A program made the translations under genes and the position numbers. This document shows positions 28,464 to 36,270 of a DNA stretch of 64,000 bases, in pieces. The notes beneath the pieces are model-generated. The model made no database searches, was not told the DNA's origin, and saw only the letters and a list, made by a program, of their open reading frames with translations. Source of the stretch: Pedobacter sp. PAMC26386 (GTDB lineage Bacteria; Bacteroidota; Bacteroidia; Sphingobacteriales; Sphingobacteriaceae); contig CP060294.1 of the NCBI GenBank assembly GCA_014302835.1, positions 806,001-870,000 of the forward strand, in the 5' to 3' direction. How positions within the stretch are numbered: the stretch's first letter is position 1; each line of letters begins with the position of its first letter.

Positions 28464-29303
28464 TTAGTTTTCCAGAGGGGATAATTCCTTCGCGATTAAC
28501 TTCAGGGCATGTAGCGAGTTAATCTCTGTAATGATAAATAAGAGTAAAGACATTTTAATGGGGTCAGTTGGTTTTTGTAGACCAGCCGCCTTAAAATGGG
28601 GGAGTTGATGATCGTTGATTACTCCATGATAATGCTCATAAATCCCTATACTGTTTAGATTCAAAGTGGTTAATAATTTGAGTATTCTGTAATTATTTGT
28701 TTCATCATCTTTTCCTTGCAGATATACTAACAATTCCCTTTGTACTTTAAGTACATAGGTGTAAACCGCAAAAGAAATCTCCTCATTAGGTTGCTGGTCT
28801 TCGAATCTCAAAACGGTGATCAAATGGGTGACAATAGTGGAATTGATACCTCTTTCGAGTAATGCTTTTTCAATAAAAATATGATGCTGTTCTTCTTGAT
28901 ATTGATGTTGTTCAATAAAACTATAAGGAACTTTTCCATCTGTTTTGAAAAAAATCTTTAATTGCGTCTGCATGAATTGAAGGATGCTCACTAAAGCATT
29001 ATATAGGCGCTGTAAAGATAATTCTCCATCATTATCTTCATCTTCCTCATTGGTATGAGTTTTTAAAAAGGTATAAACCTGGTCTACCATTATAACCAGC
29101 GCATGTTGATGCTGATGGAAATATTTGGTAAAGAGTACTGCATCTTTTTCCGAACTGACGTCTTTGAATGTTTGACAAATACGTACAGCTTCCATGGCCA
29201 TATTTTCAATAGGATTACGCTGCTCAGTCATCCAGCTTTCAAACCCATCACTTTCATGGAGGGCATCGACCATCGACTTGAATTCCTGCAGTTCATATTT
29301 CAT
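28464..29303 (-). CDS. Conserved hypothetical protein, helical, unknown function
   Basis: I do not recognise this 279-residue soluble protein. It is mostly alpha-helical and rich in Gln, His and Leu. It has no signal peptide. It has an acidic linker (NEEDEDNDGE, ~92-101) and several His-rich helices such as FHQHQHALVIMVDQVY and QHQYQEEQHHIF that could hold a metal, though this is speculation. It lies 31 bp after a TetR gene on the same strand, and the two are likely one transcript; a role tied to that regulator is an inference. Confidence 0.7.
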   Translation of the reverse strand: MKYELQEFKSMVDALHESDGFESWMTEQRNPIENMAMEAVRICQTFKDVSSEKDAVLFTKYFHQHQHALVIMVDQVYTFLKTHTNEEDEDNDGELSLQRLYNALVSILQFMQTQLKIFFKTDGKVPYSFIEQHQYQEEQHHIFIEKALLERGINSTIVTHLITVLRFEDQQPNEEISFAVYTYVLKVQRELLVYLQGKDDETNNYRILKLLTTLNLNSIGIYEHYHGVINDHQLPHFKAAGLQKPTDPIKMSLLLFIITEINSLHALKLIAKELSPLEN

Positions 29304-29334
29304 GTATTTCTATCGTTTGTTGAAAAATTGAGTT

Positions 29335-29988
29335 TTAATTTCTTTTAGACTTCTTTTTTGGTGCCTCATAGGCCCATTCAATAATCTGGCGGATGGTTTT
29401 TGTGATTTCCTGTCTTCCCGCAGGATCATTAATATCTATATCGCAAATGGTTCCACCGTTAATTTTGGCTTGTAGAACCAGGTAATAAATACCTGATACG
29501 AGTAAGGCGCTTACTGCTCTGAAGTTCACTTCAGAATTTTCAAAATGAGGATCGGTATGTTTTAAAAGACTCGCGCCTATATTTCCCCGTATATTACAGA
29601 TACCGGCCATTAGTGAGCTTTTAGCAGTTAATTCTTCTAAAATCAAACGCTGCATGGCCTCTTCCTCATAGAAGAAAGTAAATTGGCGTTCTAATATTGC
29701 AGATATAATTTCTTTTGCTTTATCCGGAGTTTGAATGTCGTTGAATTCCTGTAATCTATTCGCAAGACTAAGCCAGTAATCCTTTTCGAGAATATAAGTT
29801 TCTACCAAAATATTTCCATCTCCAAAATAGCGGTAAATGAGTTTTTTGTCTACACCAGCTTTATTGGCAATTTTGTTCACACCTAAGCCCGCATAACCCT
29901 TTTCAATAATAATTTCACCTACGGCCTGAAGAAGTTTTCTCTTGGTCTGTTCTTTATTTCTGTGTTTGACGTTTTCTTTACTTTCCAT
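29335..29988 (-). CDS. TetR/AcrR family transcriptional regulator
   Basis: This is a 217-residue repressor. The N-terminal HTH has IIEKGYAGLGVNKIANKAGVDKKLIYRYFGD, a good TetR recognition helix, followed by an all-helical ligand domain. It heads a two-gene unit with the unknown protein gene (31 bp later) and is divergent from the class A beta-lactamase gene 357 bp away. The TetR product could control the beta-lactamase gene or the neighbour, but no operator palindrome is obvious between them. Confidence 0.9.
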   Translation of the reverse strand: MESKENVKHRNKEQTKRKLLQAVGEIIIEKGYAGLGVNKIANKAGVDKKLIYRYFGDGNILVETYILEKDYWLSLANRLQEFNDIQTPDKAKEIISAILERQFTFFYEEEAMQRLILEELTAKSSLMAGICNIRGNIGASLLKHTDPHFENSEVNFRAVSALLVSGIYYLVLQAKINGGTICDIDINDPAGRQEITKTIRQIIEWAYEAPKKKSKRN

Positions 29989-30345
29989 AGCCGGCCGGTG
30001 AATAATCCTTTCTTATTTTTTGATAATCTTCAGCTTGGAACTAATGTACAAAAGCTACAAACTGCCCGTTTCAAATTAGCTATAGGTAAAATAATTTTCA
30101 TAGGAAGGGGTTAATGATGTTTCCTAAAAGGCAATATAGTAGATATTTTATTCAAAAGTGGTGACTTAGCTTTTTTTTTAATTTTCGGACATTTTATTGA
30201 CCTATTTGGTATAAATACGAGATTTTTACTACTTAAGATCTTAGAAACAGACATTAAAAAAAAGAAGACTGATACAATAAACAGCAGACAAAATTTACCT
30301 GAAAAGTCCTATACACTAAATGGAAATTATTCGTTATTTTGTATT
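29989..30345. other. 357-bp AT-rich intergenic region between divergent TetR and beta-lactamase genes
   Basis: No gene, RNA or repeat is seen here beyond A/T runs. No full TTG-N19-TAnnTTTG promoter and no clear TetR palindrome was found. It must hold the promoters of both divergent genes. Confidence 0.5.
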
Positions 30346-31254
30346 ATGAAACGATATTTTACACTTAAAAGGATGATTTTAGGATTTTTTTTACTGACGA
30401 TGTCGGTAAAGGGTTTCGCACAGCAGAATGGCTTACGAAAAAAGCTTCAGACTATAGCGAGTAGCCACGTTGCAACAATTGGCTTTTCATTGGTAAACTT
30501 GGAAAATGGAGATACATTAACGCTCAATGGCACGAAACATTTGCCTATGCAAAGTGTATATAAATTTCATCTTGCTTTAGCGATTTTAAATCAGGTTGAC
30601 AATGGTAATTTACGGTTAAATCAGATGATTCTGCTTAAAAAGAGTGACCTGTTGCCCGACACATGGAGTCCTTTGAGAGATAAATATCCAAATGGTGAGG
30701 TAGAAATACCGCTATCACAAATTTTAAGTTATACGGTTTCACAAAGTGACAACAATGGTTGTGACATCTTATTCCGGTTAATTGGTGGTCCTGCAAAAGT
30801 TAACCAGTATATCCATAGCCTGGGCATCAAACAAGTAGCGATTACCGCTACAGAAGAACAAATGCATAAAAATGAACAGGTTCAGTTTACAAACTGGACT
30901 ACAGCAGAAGCGGCGACCCAGTTGCTGAAGTTATTTTATAGTAAAAAAATATTATCTGAAGCTTCTCAGGAGTTTTTGTGGAAAGTAATGACCGAGACTA
31001 CTACGGGGCCAAACAAAATCAAGGGTTTATTACCAGCAGGTACTTCGGTTGCTCATAAAACAGGGAGCTCAGGTATGAATAAATCCGGTATGACAGCAGC
31101 TTCAAATGATATAGGTGTGGTTACACTTCCAAATGGAAAACATTTTGCAGTAGCTGTATTTGTTTCTATGACTAAAGAAGATGAAAAAGTAACAGATTTA
31201 ATCATGGCAGAACTGACAAAAGCGAGCTGGGATCACCTGACCGCAGGGAAGTAG
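30346..31254 (+). CDS. bla: Class A beta-lactamase, PER/VEB-like subclass A2
   Basis: This is an exported serine beta-lactamase of 302 residues. A signal peptide (~1-25) is followed by S70-V-Y-K73 (active-site SxxK), S134-D-N (SDN loop), EEQMHKNEQVQFTNW (residues 170 on, the Glu-containing omega region typical of PER/VEB enzymes) and K238-T-G. The C-terminal KGLLPAGTSVAHKTGSSG matches the pattern of PER-type enzymes closely. All catalytic residues are present, so it is probably active; the spectrum cannot be told from sequence. It is divergent from a TetR gene. A fucosidase relic follows it. Confidence 0.95.
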   Translation: MKRYFTLKRMILGFFLLTMSVKGFAQQNGLRKKLQTIASSHVATIGFSLVNLENGDTLTLNGTKHLPMQSVYKFHLALAILNQVDNGNLRLNQMILLKKSDLLPDTWSPLRDKYPNGEVEIPLSQILSYTVSQSDNNGCDILFRLIGGPAKVNQYIHSLGIKQVAITATEEQMHKNEQVQFTNWTTAEAATQLLKLFYSKKILSEASQEFLWKVMTETTTGPNKIKGLLPAGTSVAHKTGSSGMNKSGMTAASNDIGVVTLPNGKHFAVAVFVSMTKEDEKVTDLIMAELTKASWDHLTAGK

Positions 31255-31331
31255 TAAAATCAAAACTGTAAACCTATAGCCGTATAAGACCGAAGGTAAA
31301 TGCAAGAGTTAAAAAACCATGTTATGAGATT

Positions 31332-31583
31332 GAATTCAGAAGAGAGAAAGCTTTTAATATGGTAGTCCTTGCAGATTAAAATCCGGTTACGATCAAGAGA
31401 TATAAATTAGAGTATTGTTTAGATGGAGTGTGGAAGACAATTTTCTCAAAGTAGAATGATCATAAGATTAAAATTCATCGTTTTGATACAGTATATGGTG
31501 ATCAAGTGAGAATACAGGTTGAAAATATAGGTTCGACGGTTGCAATCGCCGAGTTCGTTGTGTTCAATGAAAGAAGAAAGTAG
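31332..31583 (+). pseudogene. C-terminal relic of an alpha-L-fucosidase (GH29-like)
   Basis: In one frame this 252-bp stretch reads FRREKAFNMVVLAD, stop, then NPVTIKRYKLEYCLDGVWKT, IFSK, stop, then NDHKIKIHRFDTVYGDQV, RIQVENIGSTVAIAEFVVFN and finally a normal stop (TAG, 31581-31583). These match in order the C-terminal F5/8-type-like segment of Bacteroidota alpha-L-fucosidases (FNTVVL, ...YKLEYWDG-KWKTI, HRF, VRI, AEF-VYN). Two internal stops and no catalytic domain show a dead fragment. The identity rests on this ordered motif match, not on a database hit. Confidence 0.55.
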
Positions 31584-31595
31584 TATTTTTAGCTT

Positions 31596-33293
31596 ATGGA
31601 AAGAACATTCAGGACGATAAGGCAGTTGATAGCAGACAAGCAATTTGAAAAGCTAAAAAGTCTTGAAATTCTAAAACCCGAATACTTTAACTGGGCAAAT
31701 GATATTTTTGAGGGAATCCATGTAAAGGAGACACCCGACGCAAACGCATTATTATGGACGGACGGAAAAATCGTTCTCCATTTTAGTTTTCTGGAAATAA
31801 GTCAGCAAACTAATAAGTTATTAAATTTTCTCAGACACAAAGGAATACAACAAAATAATATCATCCTGACACAATTATCTTTGCAGCCATTAAACTGGTT
31901 TAGTTTACTCGCCACTATTAAAGGTGGTTTTAGAATGATCCCTGCCGCTAATATCTTAGGTGTTCAGGACTTGGTTTATCGGTTTGAAAAATTAATGCCC
32001 GAAGTTGTTATAGCAGATGCTGCTAACGCTGCTAAAATGGAAGAGGCAGAACGTTTGTCTGGAAAAGAAATTCTGGTAAAAATCATTGCTGAAGGGGAAA
32101 GAGAAGGTTGGCATACGCTTGAGGATATTGAAAAGGAAGACATAAACGCAGTTGGAGCTGTCACTAAAGCCGACGATTCTTTATTCTTGTTTTTTACTTC
32201 AGGAACAACTGGGATGCCTAAAGTAGCTATCCATACACATCTCAGTTATCCTTTTGGTCACTTGACCACAAGTTCATGGATTGGGTTAAGAAAAGAAGAT
32301 ATTCATTATAATATATCACAGCCAGGTTGGGCAAAATTTGCCTGGAGTAGCTTTTTTGCACCTTGGAATGTTGGTGCTTCAATTTTTGCTTTCCATCAAA
32401 CCGGGCGTTTTGAAGCGAAAGAAACCCTAAAACTGATGGAAAAATATAAAATCACAACTTTCTGTGCACCTCCAACAGTTTTACGGATGCTTATTCAGGA
32501 AGATTTGAAGTCTTACGATTTCGATTTAAGAGAATGTGTAGCCGCCGGAGAGCCCTTAAATCCGGAAGTGATTGAGACCTGGAAAGAGGGGACAGGTATA
32601 TTGATACGGGATGGATTTGGGCAAACAGAAAGTACATGTCTGGTTGCCAATTTACCAGGTCACGCCATTAAATTCGGCTCTATGGGTAAACCCACTTTCT
32701 TATATGAAATAATAATTGCCGATGAACATGGACTGGAATTGCCAGTTGGGGAGGAGGGAAACATCTGTGTCAAAATGAATACGGGAAAACCAAATGGTAT
32801 CTTCAATGATTATTTTGAAAATCCGGAAAAGAAAAAGGAAGTTTTTAAACATGGTTTATATTATACTGGCGATAAAGCATTTCAGGATGAAGATGGTTAT
32901 ATCTGGTTTGTAGGCAGGGATGACGATGTAATCAAGTCATCCGATTACCGCATCGGGCCATTTGAAGTAGAAAGTGTTTTGCTTGAACATGATGCTATCC
33001 TTGAATCTGCGGTGGTTGGTAGCCCGCATCCGCTTAAAGGTTTTGAGGTCAAAGCATTTGTGATTTTAAACTCAAATTACGAAGCTGCAGAGGCATTAGC
33101 CGATGAACTGTTTGCTTATTCAAGAGAAAAGCTATCCCCTTATAAAATGCCTCGGATTATTGAATTTGTAACGGAACTGCCCAAAACGATTAGTGGAAAG
33201 ATACGAAGAATGGAATTAAGAGTGGTAGAGGCCGAACGTAAGGCAAAAGGGATTGTCGTGGATCAGGAACATTTCTATGTTAGAAAGTCCTAG
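31596..33293 (+). CDS. AMP-binding acyl-CoA synthetase (MACS/acetyl-CoA synthetase-like)
   Basis: This is an ATP-dependent adenylate-forming enzyme of 565 residues that should activate a short or medium-chain acid to its CoA ester. The P-loop FFTSGTTGMPK (~200-210), the A5 motif DGFGQTEST, the A7 YYTGDKAFQDEDGYIWFVGRDDDVIKSSDYRIGP motif and the C-terminal KTISGKIRR (catalytic Lys ~534) are all intact. It is one of the few intact genes in a decayed neighbourhood, sitting between the fucosidase relic (12 bp upstream) and the PQQ/VOC relics. The true substrate is not evident. Confidence 0.93.
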   Translation: MERTFRTIRQLIADKQFEKLKSLEILKPEYFNWANDIFEGIHVKETPDANALLWTDGKIVLHFSFLEISQQTNKLLNFLRHKGIQQNNIILTQLSLQPLNWFSLLATIKGGFRMIPAANILGVQDLVYRFEKLMPEVVIADAANAAKMEEAERLSGKEILVKIIAEGEREGWHTLEDIEKEDINAVGAVTKADDSLFLFFTSGTTGMPKVAIHTHLSYPFGHLTTSSWIGLRKEDIHYNISQPGWAKFAWSSFFAPWNVGASIFAFHQTGRFEAKETLKLMEKYKITTFCAPPTVLRMLIQEDLKSYDFDLRECVAAGEPLNPEVIETWKEGTGILIRDGFGQTESTCLVANLPGHAIKFGSMGKPTFLYEIIIADEHGLELPVGEEGNICVKMNTGKPNGIFNDYFENPEKKKEVFKHGLYYTGDKAFQDEDGYIWFVGRDDDVIKSSDYRIGPFEVESVLLEHDAILESAVVGSPHPLKGFEVKAFVILNSNYEAAEALADELFAYSREKLSPYKMPRIIEFVTELPKTISGKIRRMELRVVEAERKAKGIVVDQEHFYVRKS

Positions 33294-33316
33294 GCAAACC
33301 ATAATATTTATCTTGA

Positions 33317-33490
33317 AAATGGTCAAAACAATTATTAGCTGCCAAGGATTTAACGAAATCAAAAGAAGACTATACTGATACCTCTTATTTAATAACTGGA
33401 CAATCCGCTATTGTGAATAAGGACAAAATTTACATTTCCGCCAGAAATTGTCAACTATATGCACTTCATAAAAACGATGGTAAAATTTAA
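33317..33490 (+). pseudogene. Relic of a PQQ-type beta-propeller repeat
   Basis: One frame reads WSKQLLAAKDLTKSKEDYTD then TSYLITGQSAIVNKDKIYIS then ARNCQLYALHKNDGKI and a stop. The KIYISARNCQLYAL-KNDGK core is the PQQ/BamB-like blade pattern (G-x-VY-x-S-x-D-x-x-LYALDxxTGK). Only about one blade remains and there is no start codon or upstream frame (a stop precedes it), so this is a fragment of a lost propeller gene. The VOC relic starts at its end. Confidence 0.45.
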
Positions 33491-33734
33491 AACAGAGCAA
33501 TTGGGATTTTATCTTCAAGATGCTTATGTAAAGGATTGGATAGATAATACAATGGTATTCTTAGAAGTTGAAGATGCCAGCAGTTTTTGGAACGACTTGT
33601 TAGCTTTAGACCTGACAAGTAAATATGAAAATGTAAAACTAACTCCAATCCGGGTAAACGATTGGGGGGAAAGAATGCTTTTTGCACGACCCATCTGGAA
33701 TCCTCTGGCACTTGGTGAGTTTCTTCGGTTATAA
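33459..33734 (+). pseudogene. Relic of a VOC/glyoxalase-fold protein with two compensating indels
   Basis: From about 33496 the frame reads LGFYLQDAYVKDWIDNTMVF then LEVEDASSFWNDLLALDL then VKLTPIRVNDWG, which fits the C-terminal half of VOC proteins. The expected end FLHDPSGILWHFGEF is missing from this frame, which reads MLFARPIWNPLALGEF. It appears in the +1 frame (TGC TTT TTG CAC GAC CCA, 33676 on), as if one A was gained in the AAA at 33670-33672. One T loss near 33712 brings the original frame back at GEF. The N-terminal half is absent. A sequencing or assembly error could mimic the indels. Confidence 0.65.
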
Positions 33735-33801
33735 CAATATTAAAGGATATTTTAAACTGGCCAGATTGTATCTTAGCAGAAATGCCATCAGTATTGTGCT
33801 T

Positions 33802-34434
33802 ATGAACATGAAACTATTTCTTTTACTATTTTTTTTAACGGGTACTGTAGCAGTCAATGCTCAGACATATAGTATCTCAAAGCGTGTAAATGTTTTCGGA
33901 GATACAATTGAAACATACAAAGATCGGAGTGGAAAGATTACTGCTGTGATCACACATTCTACTGATGTTTTTGGAAGTAAAATAAAGCGTATTACTGATT
34001 CCAATGGTAAGGAAATGAGATCCATAAAAAAAAATACTGACATTTTCGGAGATGAGACTATTGCTATTTCTGATGGAAAAGGCCAGTCATAAGCCACTAT
34101 TAAAACTTCCAAAGATATATTTGGCGACGAAACGAAAAATGTGACCGGTCTCGGTGGAGAGCCTATAGGCTCTATTAAGAAATCTAAAGATATTTTCGGC
34201 GAAGAGACAATCGCAATTCGTAATAGCAAAGGGCAAACAACCGCGACTATAAAAACTTCAGTTGATATTTTTGGAAATGAGAATAAAAGTATTGTCAATC
34301 AACATGGCCAACAGTTATTATCCATCAAAAAAAGTAATGATATTTTCGGAAATAGCGTTGCCTCTGTCAATAGTGATGAAGATCCTGAGTCTGTAAATTT
34401 ATTAATGAAGTTGCTGCTTGGGTCCGAGCACTAA
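33802..34434 (+). pseudogene. Secreted 25-residue 'DIFG' repeat protein, split by an in-frame stop
   Basis: The start is MNMKLFLLLFFLTGTVAVNAQ, a good signal peptide. Then come six consecutive 25-residue units, each of the form FGxxxxxIxxxxGxxxxxIKxSxDI, with DIFG or DVFG at every boundary. The third unit holds a TAA (34090-34092) exactly where an amino acid is needed; the frame and the 25-residue period go on unbroken to the real stop at 34434. If the TAA were a CAA (Gln), the product would have 210 residues. The protein family is not recognised. It may be a recent pseudogene, a sequencing error, or a frame read through the stop. Confidence 0.7.
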
Positions 34435-34439
34435 GCTTT

Positions 34440-34483
34440 AATCAGTTAAATGGAGTGAGGACCTTCACTCCATTTAACTGATT
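34440..34483. terminator. Bidirectional terminator between DIFG repeat gene and the hypothetical membrane gene
   Basis: A perfect 19-bp inverted repeat (34440-34458 with 34465-34483) has a 6-nt loop. The right arm overlaps the stop codon of the minus-strand gene (34482-34484). Confidence 0.85.
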
Positions 34484-35501
34484 ACTTTGTCTGCTTAACG
34501 ATGGTATTTGCTATATCATAAAGCTTGGTAGAAATATTGGTTTTACCCTCGACTTCCTGTATTTTTTTTCGAAACAAAGTAATTGCATTTGATACCGAGC
34601 TATTAGGATGACGTTTAATTATTGTATCAAAATCTGTCTCAACTTCCGGGACAATTTTGTTCGTTTCTGAGTCTAGAGTCGGCGTGTTTTCTAAACCAAC
34701 TAATAGATCGCACATATAACTCTGATATATGCTTTCAGCATGGTTCTGATAATGACTTTTTGGATATTTTTTTAAGTACTGCTCCCATGAAAAAGCCCAG
34801 TCACCTAGTGTTACCCTGTCTACCGCCAGACCGGCATCATAATCAACCACGGGATCATTTTCAAATGCTCTCTGATTCCAGTACTTCTGATCACTTTCTG
34901 TTAAAGAGGAAGCAAACAAATCTTTCCAGTAAGCAGGTTTTAGCTTATAGACCGAACCTACTTCTTCGGCCTGAGTGATCTGAATCTGATGATCAGTTAA
35001 TTGCTTGTACAATGTTTTTTGATAGAAAGTCAATTTTTCCGGTAATTCTCTATCCATTCTCTTTCCATAATCTGCTGCACTTTCACTATCCACATAACTG
35101 CTGCCAGCCAAATTGTCATAAATAGTCAAGACTTTTTTCTGTTCTGGATCTAAACGACTAATCATTGGAGTTAATGCTTTTTCCCATTGTTCTAATAAAG
35201 CATATCGCTGCTCTATACTTAATGATGGAAGCTGTTGTCGTATGCTATTTTCTACTACATTCAGTGTAGCCAGAGATGGTTTTTTCTGAAATGCGCTAAT
35301 CGTTAAATTGATGCTATCTGTTTGTTTAGCTGCGGGGGCTACAGCAGATTCAACTGAATCTTTTTTTGAACCTGTTTGAACAGGTTTTACAGCCGTTAAT
35401 GACTGAACTGGCTTTTTTTGAAGTAAATGGATGGTGACACAAAAAACTGCTATGACTGCAAAAACTGCGAGAATAATTAATGAAATTTTGCCTTTACTCA
35501 T
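34482..35501 (-). CDS. Membrane-anchored hypothetical protein
   Basis: I do not recognise this 339-residue protein. It has one N-terminal transmembrane segment (residues ~7-27, IILAVFAVIAVFCVTI), then a Ser/Thr/Lys-rich linker and a helical soluble domain, presumably periplasmic. The C-terminal part is rich in charged and aromatic residues (WAFSWEQYLKKYPKSHYQNHAES), reminiscent of TPR-like or solenoid helices, but no definite repeat is clear. It is convergent with the DIFG pseudogene and divergent from the TetR gene at 35651. Confidence 0.7.
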   Translation of the reverse strand: MSKGKISLIILAVFAVIAVFCVTIHLLQKKPVQSLTAVKPVQTGSKKDSVESAVAPAAKQTDSINLTISAFQKKPSLATLNVVENSIRQQLPSLSIEQRYALLEQWEKALTPMISRLDPEQKKVLTIYDNLAGSSYVDSESAADYGKRMDRELPEKLTFYQKTLYKQLTDHQIQITQAEEVGSVYKLKPAYWKDLFASSLTESDQKYWNQRAFENDPVVDYDAGLAVDRVTLGDWAFSWEQYLKKYPKSHYQNHAESIYQSYMCDLLVGLENTPTLDSETNKIVPEVETDFDTIIKRHPNSSVSNAITLFRKKIQEVEGKTNISTKLYDIANTIVKQTK

Positions 35502-35605
35502 TTATAAATAATCTTTATGATCAAATGTAAAGCAAAATTTCACATCTTTTCAATGCTAATATATACTTCTGAATAATTAATAAGCCGCTTCAATAAATAT
35601 TTCAT

Positions 35606-35637
35606 TATAATTGTTGAATAATCATTCAACAATTATA
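35606..35637. promoter_or_regulatory. Palindromic operator over the TetR promoter
   Basis: A perfect palindrome with 14-bp arms (35606-35619 and 35624-35637) has a 4-nt spacer. The core reads ATTGTTGAAT-N4-ATTCAACAAT. It covers the -33 to -7 span of the promoter at 35614-35643, so a bound repressor would block RNA polymerase. Confidence 0.8.
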
Positions 35638-35643
35638 TCTTTG
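35614..35643 (+). promoter_or_regulatory. Promoter of the TetR gene (TTG-N19-TATCTTTG)
   Basis: TTG (35614-35616), a 19-base spacer and TATCTTTG (35636-35643) are an exact match to the Bacteroidota sigma-A consensus TTG-N19-TAnnTTTG, 7 bases before the start codon. The palindrome overlaps it. Confidence 0.75.
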
Positions 35644-35650
35644 TATCATT

Positions 35651-36226
35651 ATGGCACGGAATAAAGAATTTGACGTAACAGAAAGACTAGGTAAAGCTAA
35701 AGATCTGTTTTGGGAAAAAGGCTACAATGCTACATCTATGCAAGACTTGGTAACTGCAATGGAATTAAACCCTGGCAGTATCTATGGGACTTTCGGTGGT
35801 AAACATCAATTATTTATAGAAAGCTTAAAGATGTACAGCAAGGAAAAACTGGATGAATACGAAGATGCAGCAGCAGCAGCGAGTTCGCCATTTGGATCAG
35901 TAAAGGCAATTATTCAGAGAGCTGTGGAACGTGCTTTTACTGAAAATAAAGCCTGTATGGTGGTGAAGTCATCCTTTGAACTGGCAGGTGTAGATCCCGA
36001 TGCACATCGGTTGCTGAAGGGACAGACCATTGAACTGATCGCCTTTTTAGAAAAGCTATTAAAGTTGGGGCAGATCACCGGAGAAGTTAATCCAAAGAAA
36101 GACGCCAAAGTGATGGCCACCTTTATCGTTTCCAGTTTTGCAGGGTTCTGGCATATGCAGGTACTGCTTGATGACATGGATATATCAGCTGCAATCAGTA
36201 ATTTTTTAATAGAAAGTCTTCAGTAA
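35651..36226 (+). CDS. TetR/AcrR family regulator (autoregulated)
   Basis: This is a 191-residue repressor of the type with HTH at ~20-45 (GYNATSMQDLVTAMELNPGSIYGTFGGK) and an alpha-helical ligand domain. It is followed by an SDR oxidoreductase gene (44 bp later) and an MFS transporter gene. A 14-bp-arm palindrome lies exactly over its own promoter and a partial copy lies before the SDR gene, so it most likely represses itself and the SDR gene. The inducer is not known. Confidence 0.93.
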   Translation: MARNKEFDVTERLGKAKDLFWEKGYNATSMQDLVTAMELNPGSIYGTFGGKHQLFIESLKMYSKEKLDEYEDAAAAASSPFGSVKAIIQRAVERAFTENKACMVVKSSFELAGVDPDAHRLLKGQTIELIAFLEKLLKLGQITGEVNPKKDAKVMATFIVSSFAGFWHMQVLLDDMDISAAISNFLIESLQ

Positions 36227-36240
36227 AAATTTTTTGCTCT

Positions 36241-36264
36241 ATTGTTGAGCGATCATTCAATAAT
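36241..36264. promoter_or_regulatory. Second copy of the TetR operator, before the SDR gene
   Basis: ATTGTTGAGCGATCATTCAATAAT aligns with the operator core ATTGTTGAATAATCATTCAACAAT upstream of the TetR gene with 20 of 24 positions identical. It lies 6 bp before the SDR start. Confidence 0.65.
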
Positions 36265-36270
36265 TTAAAT

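Noticed and set aside
31520..31545. GGTTCGAC-like string that recalls a tRNA T-arm
   Set aside because: No acceptor stem or anticodon arm around it; it is part of the fucosidase relic.
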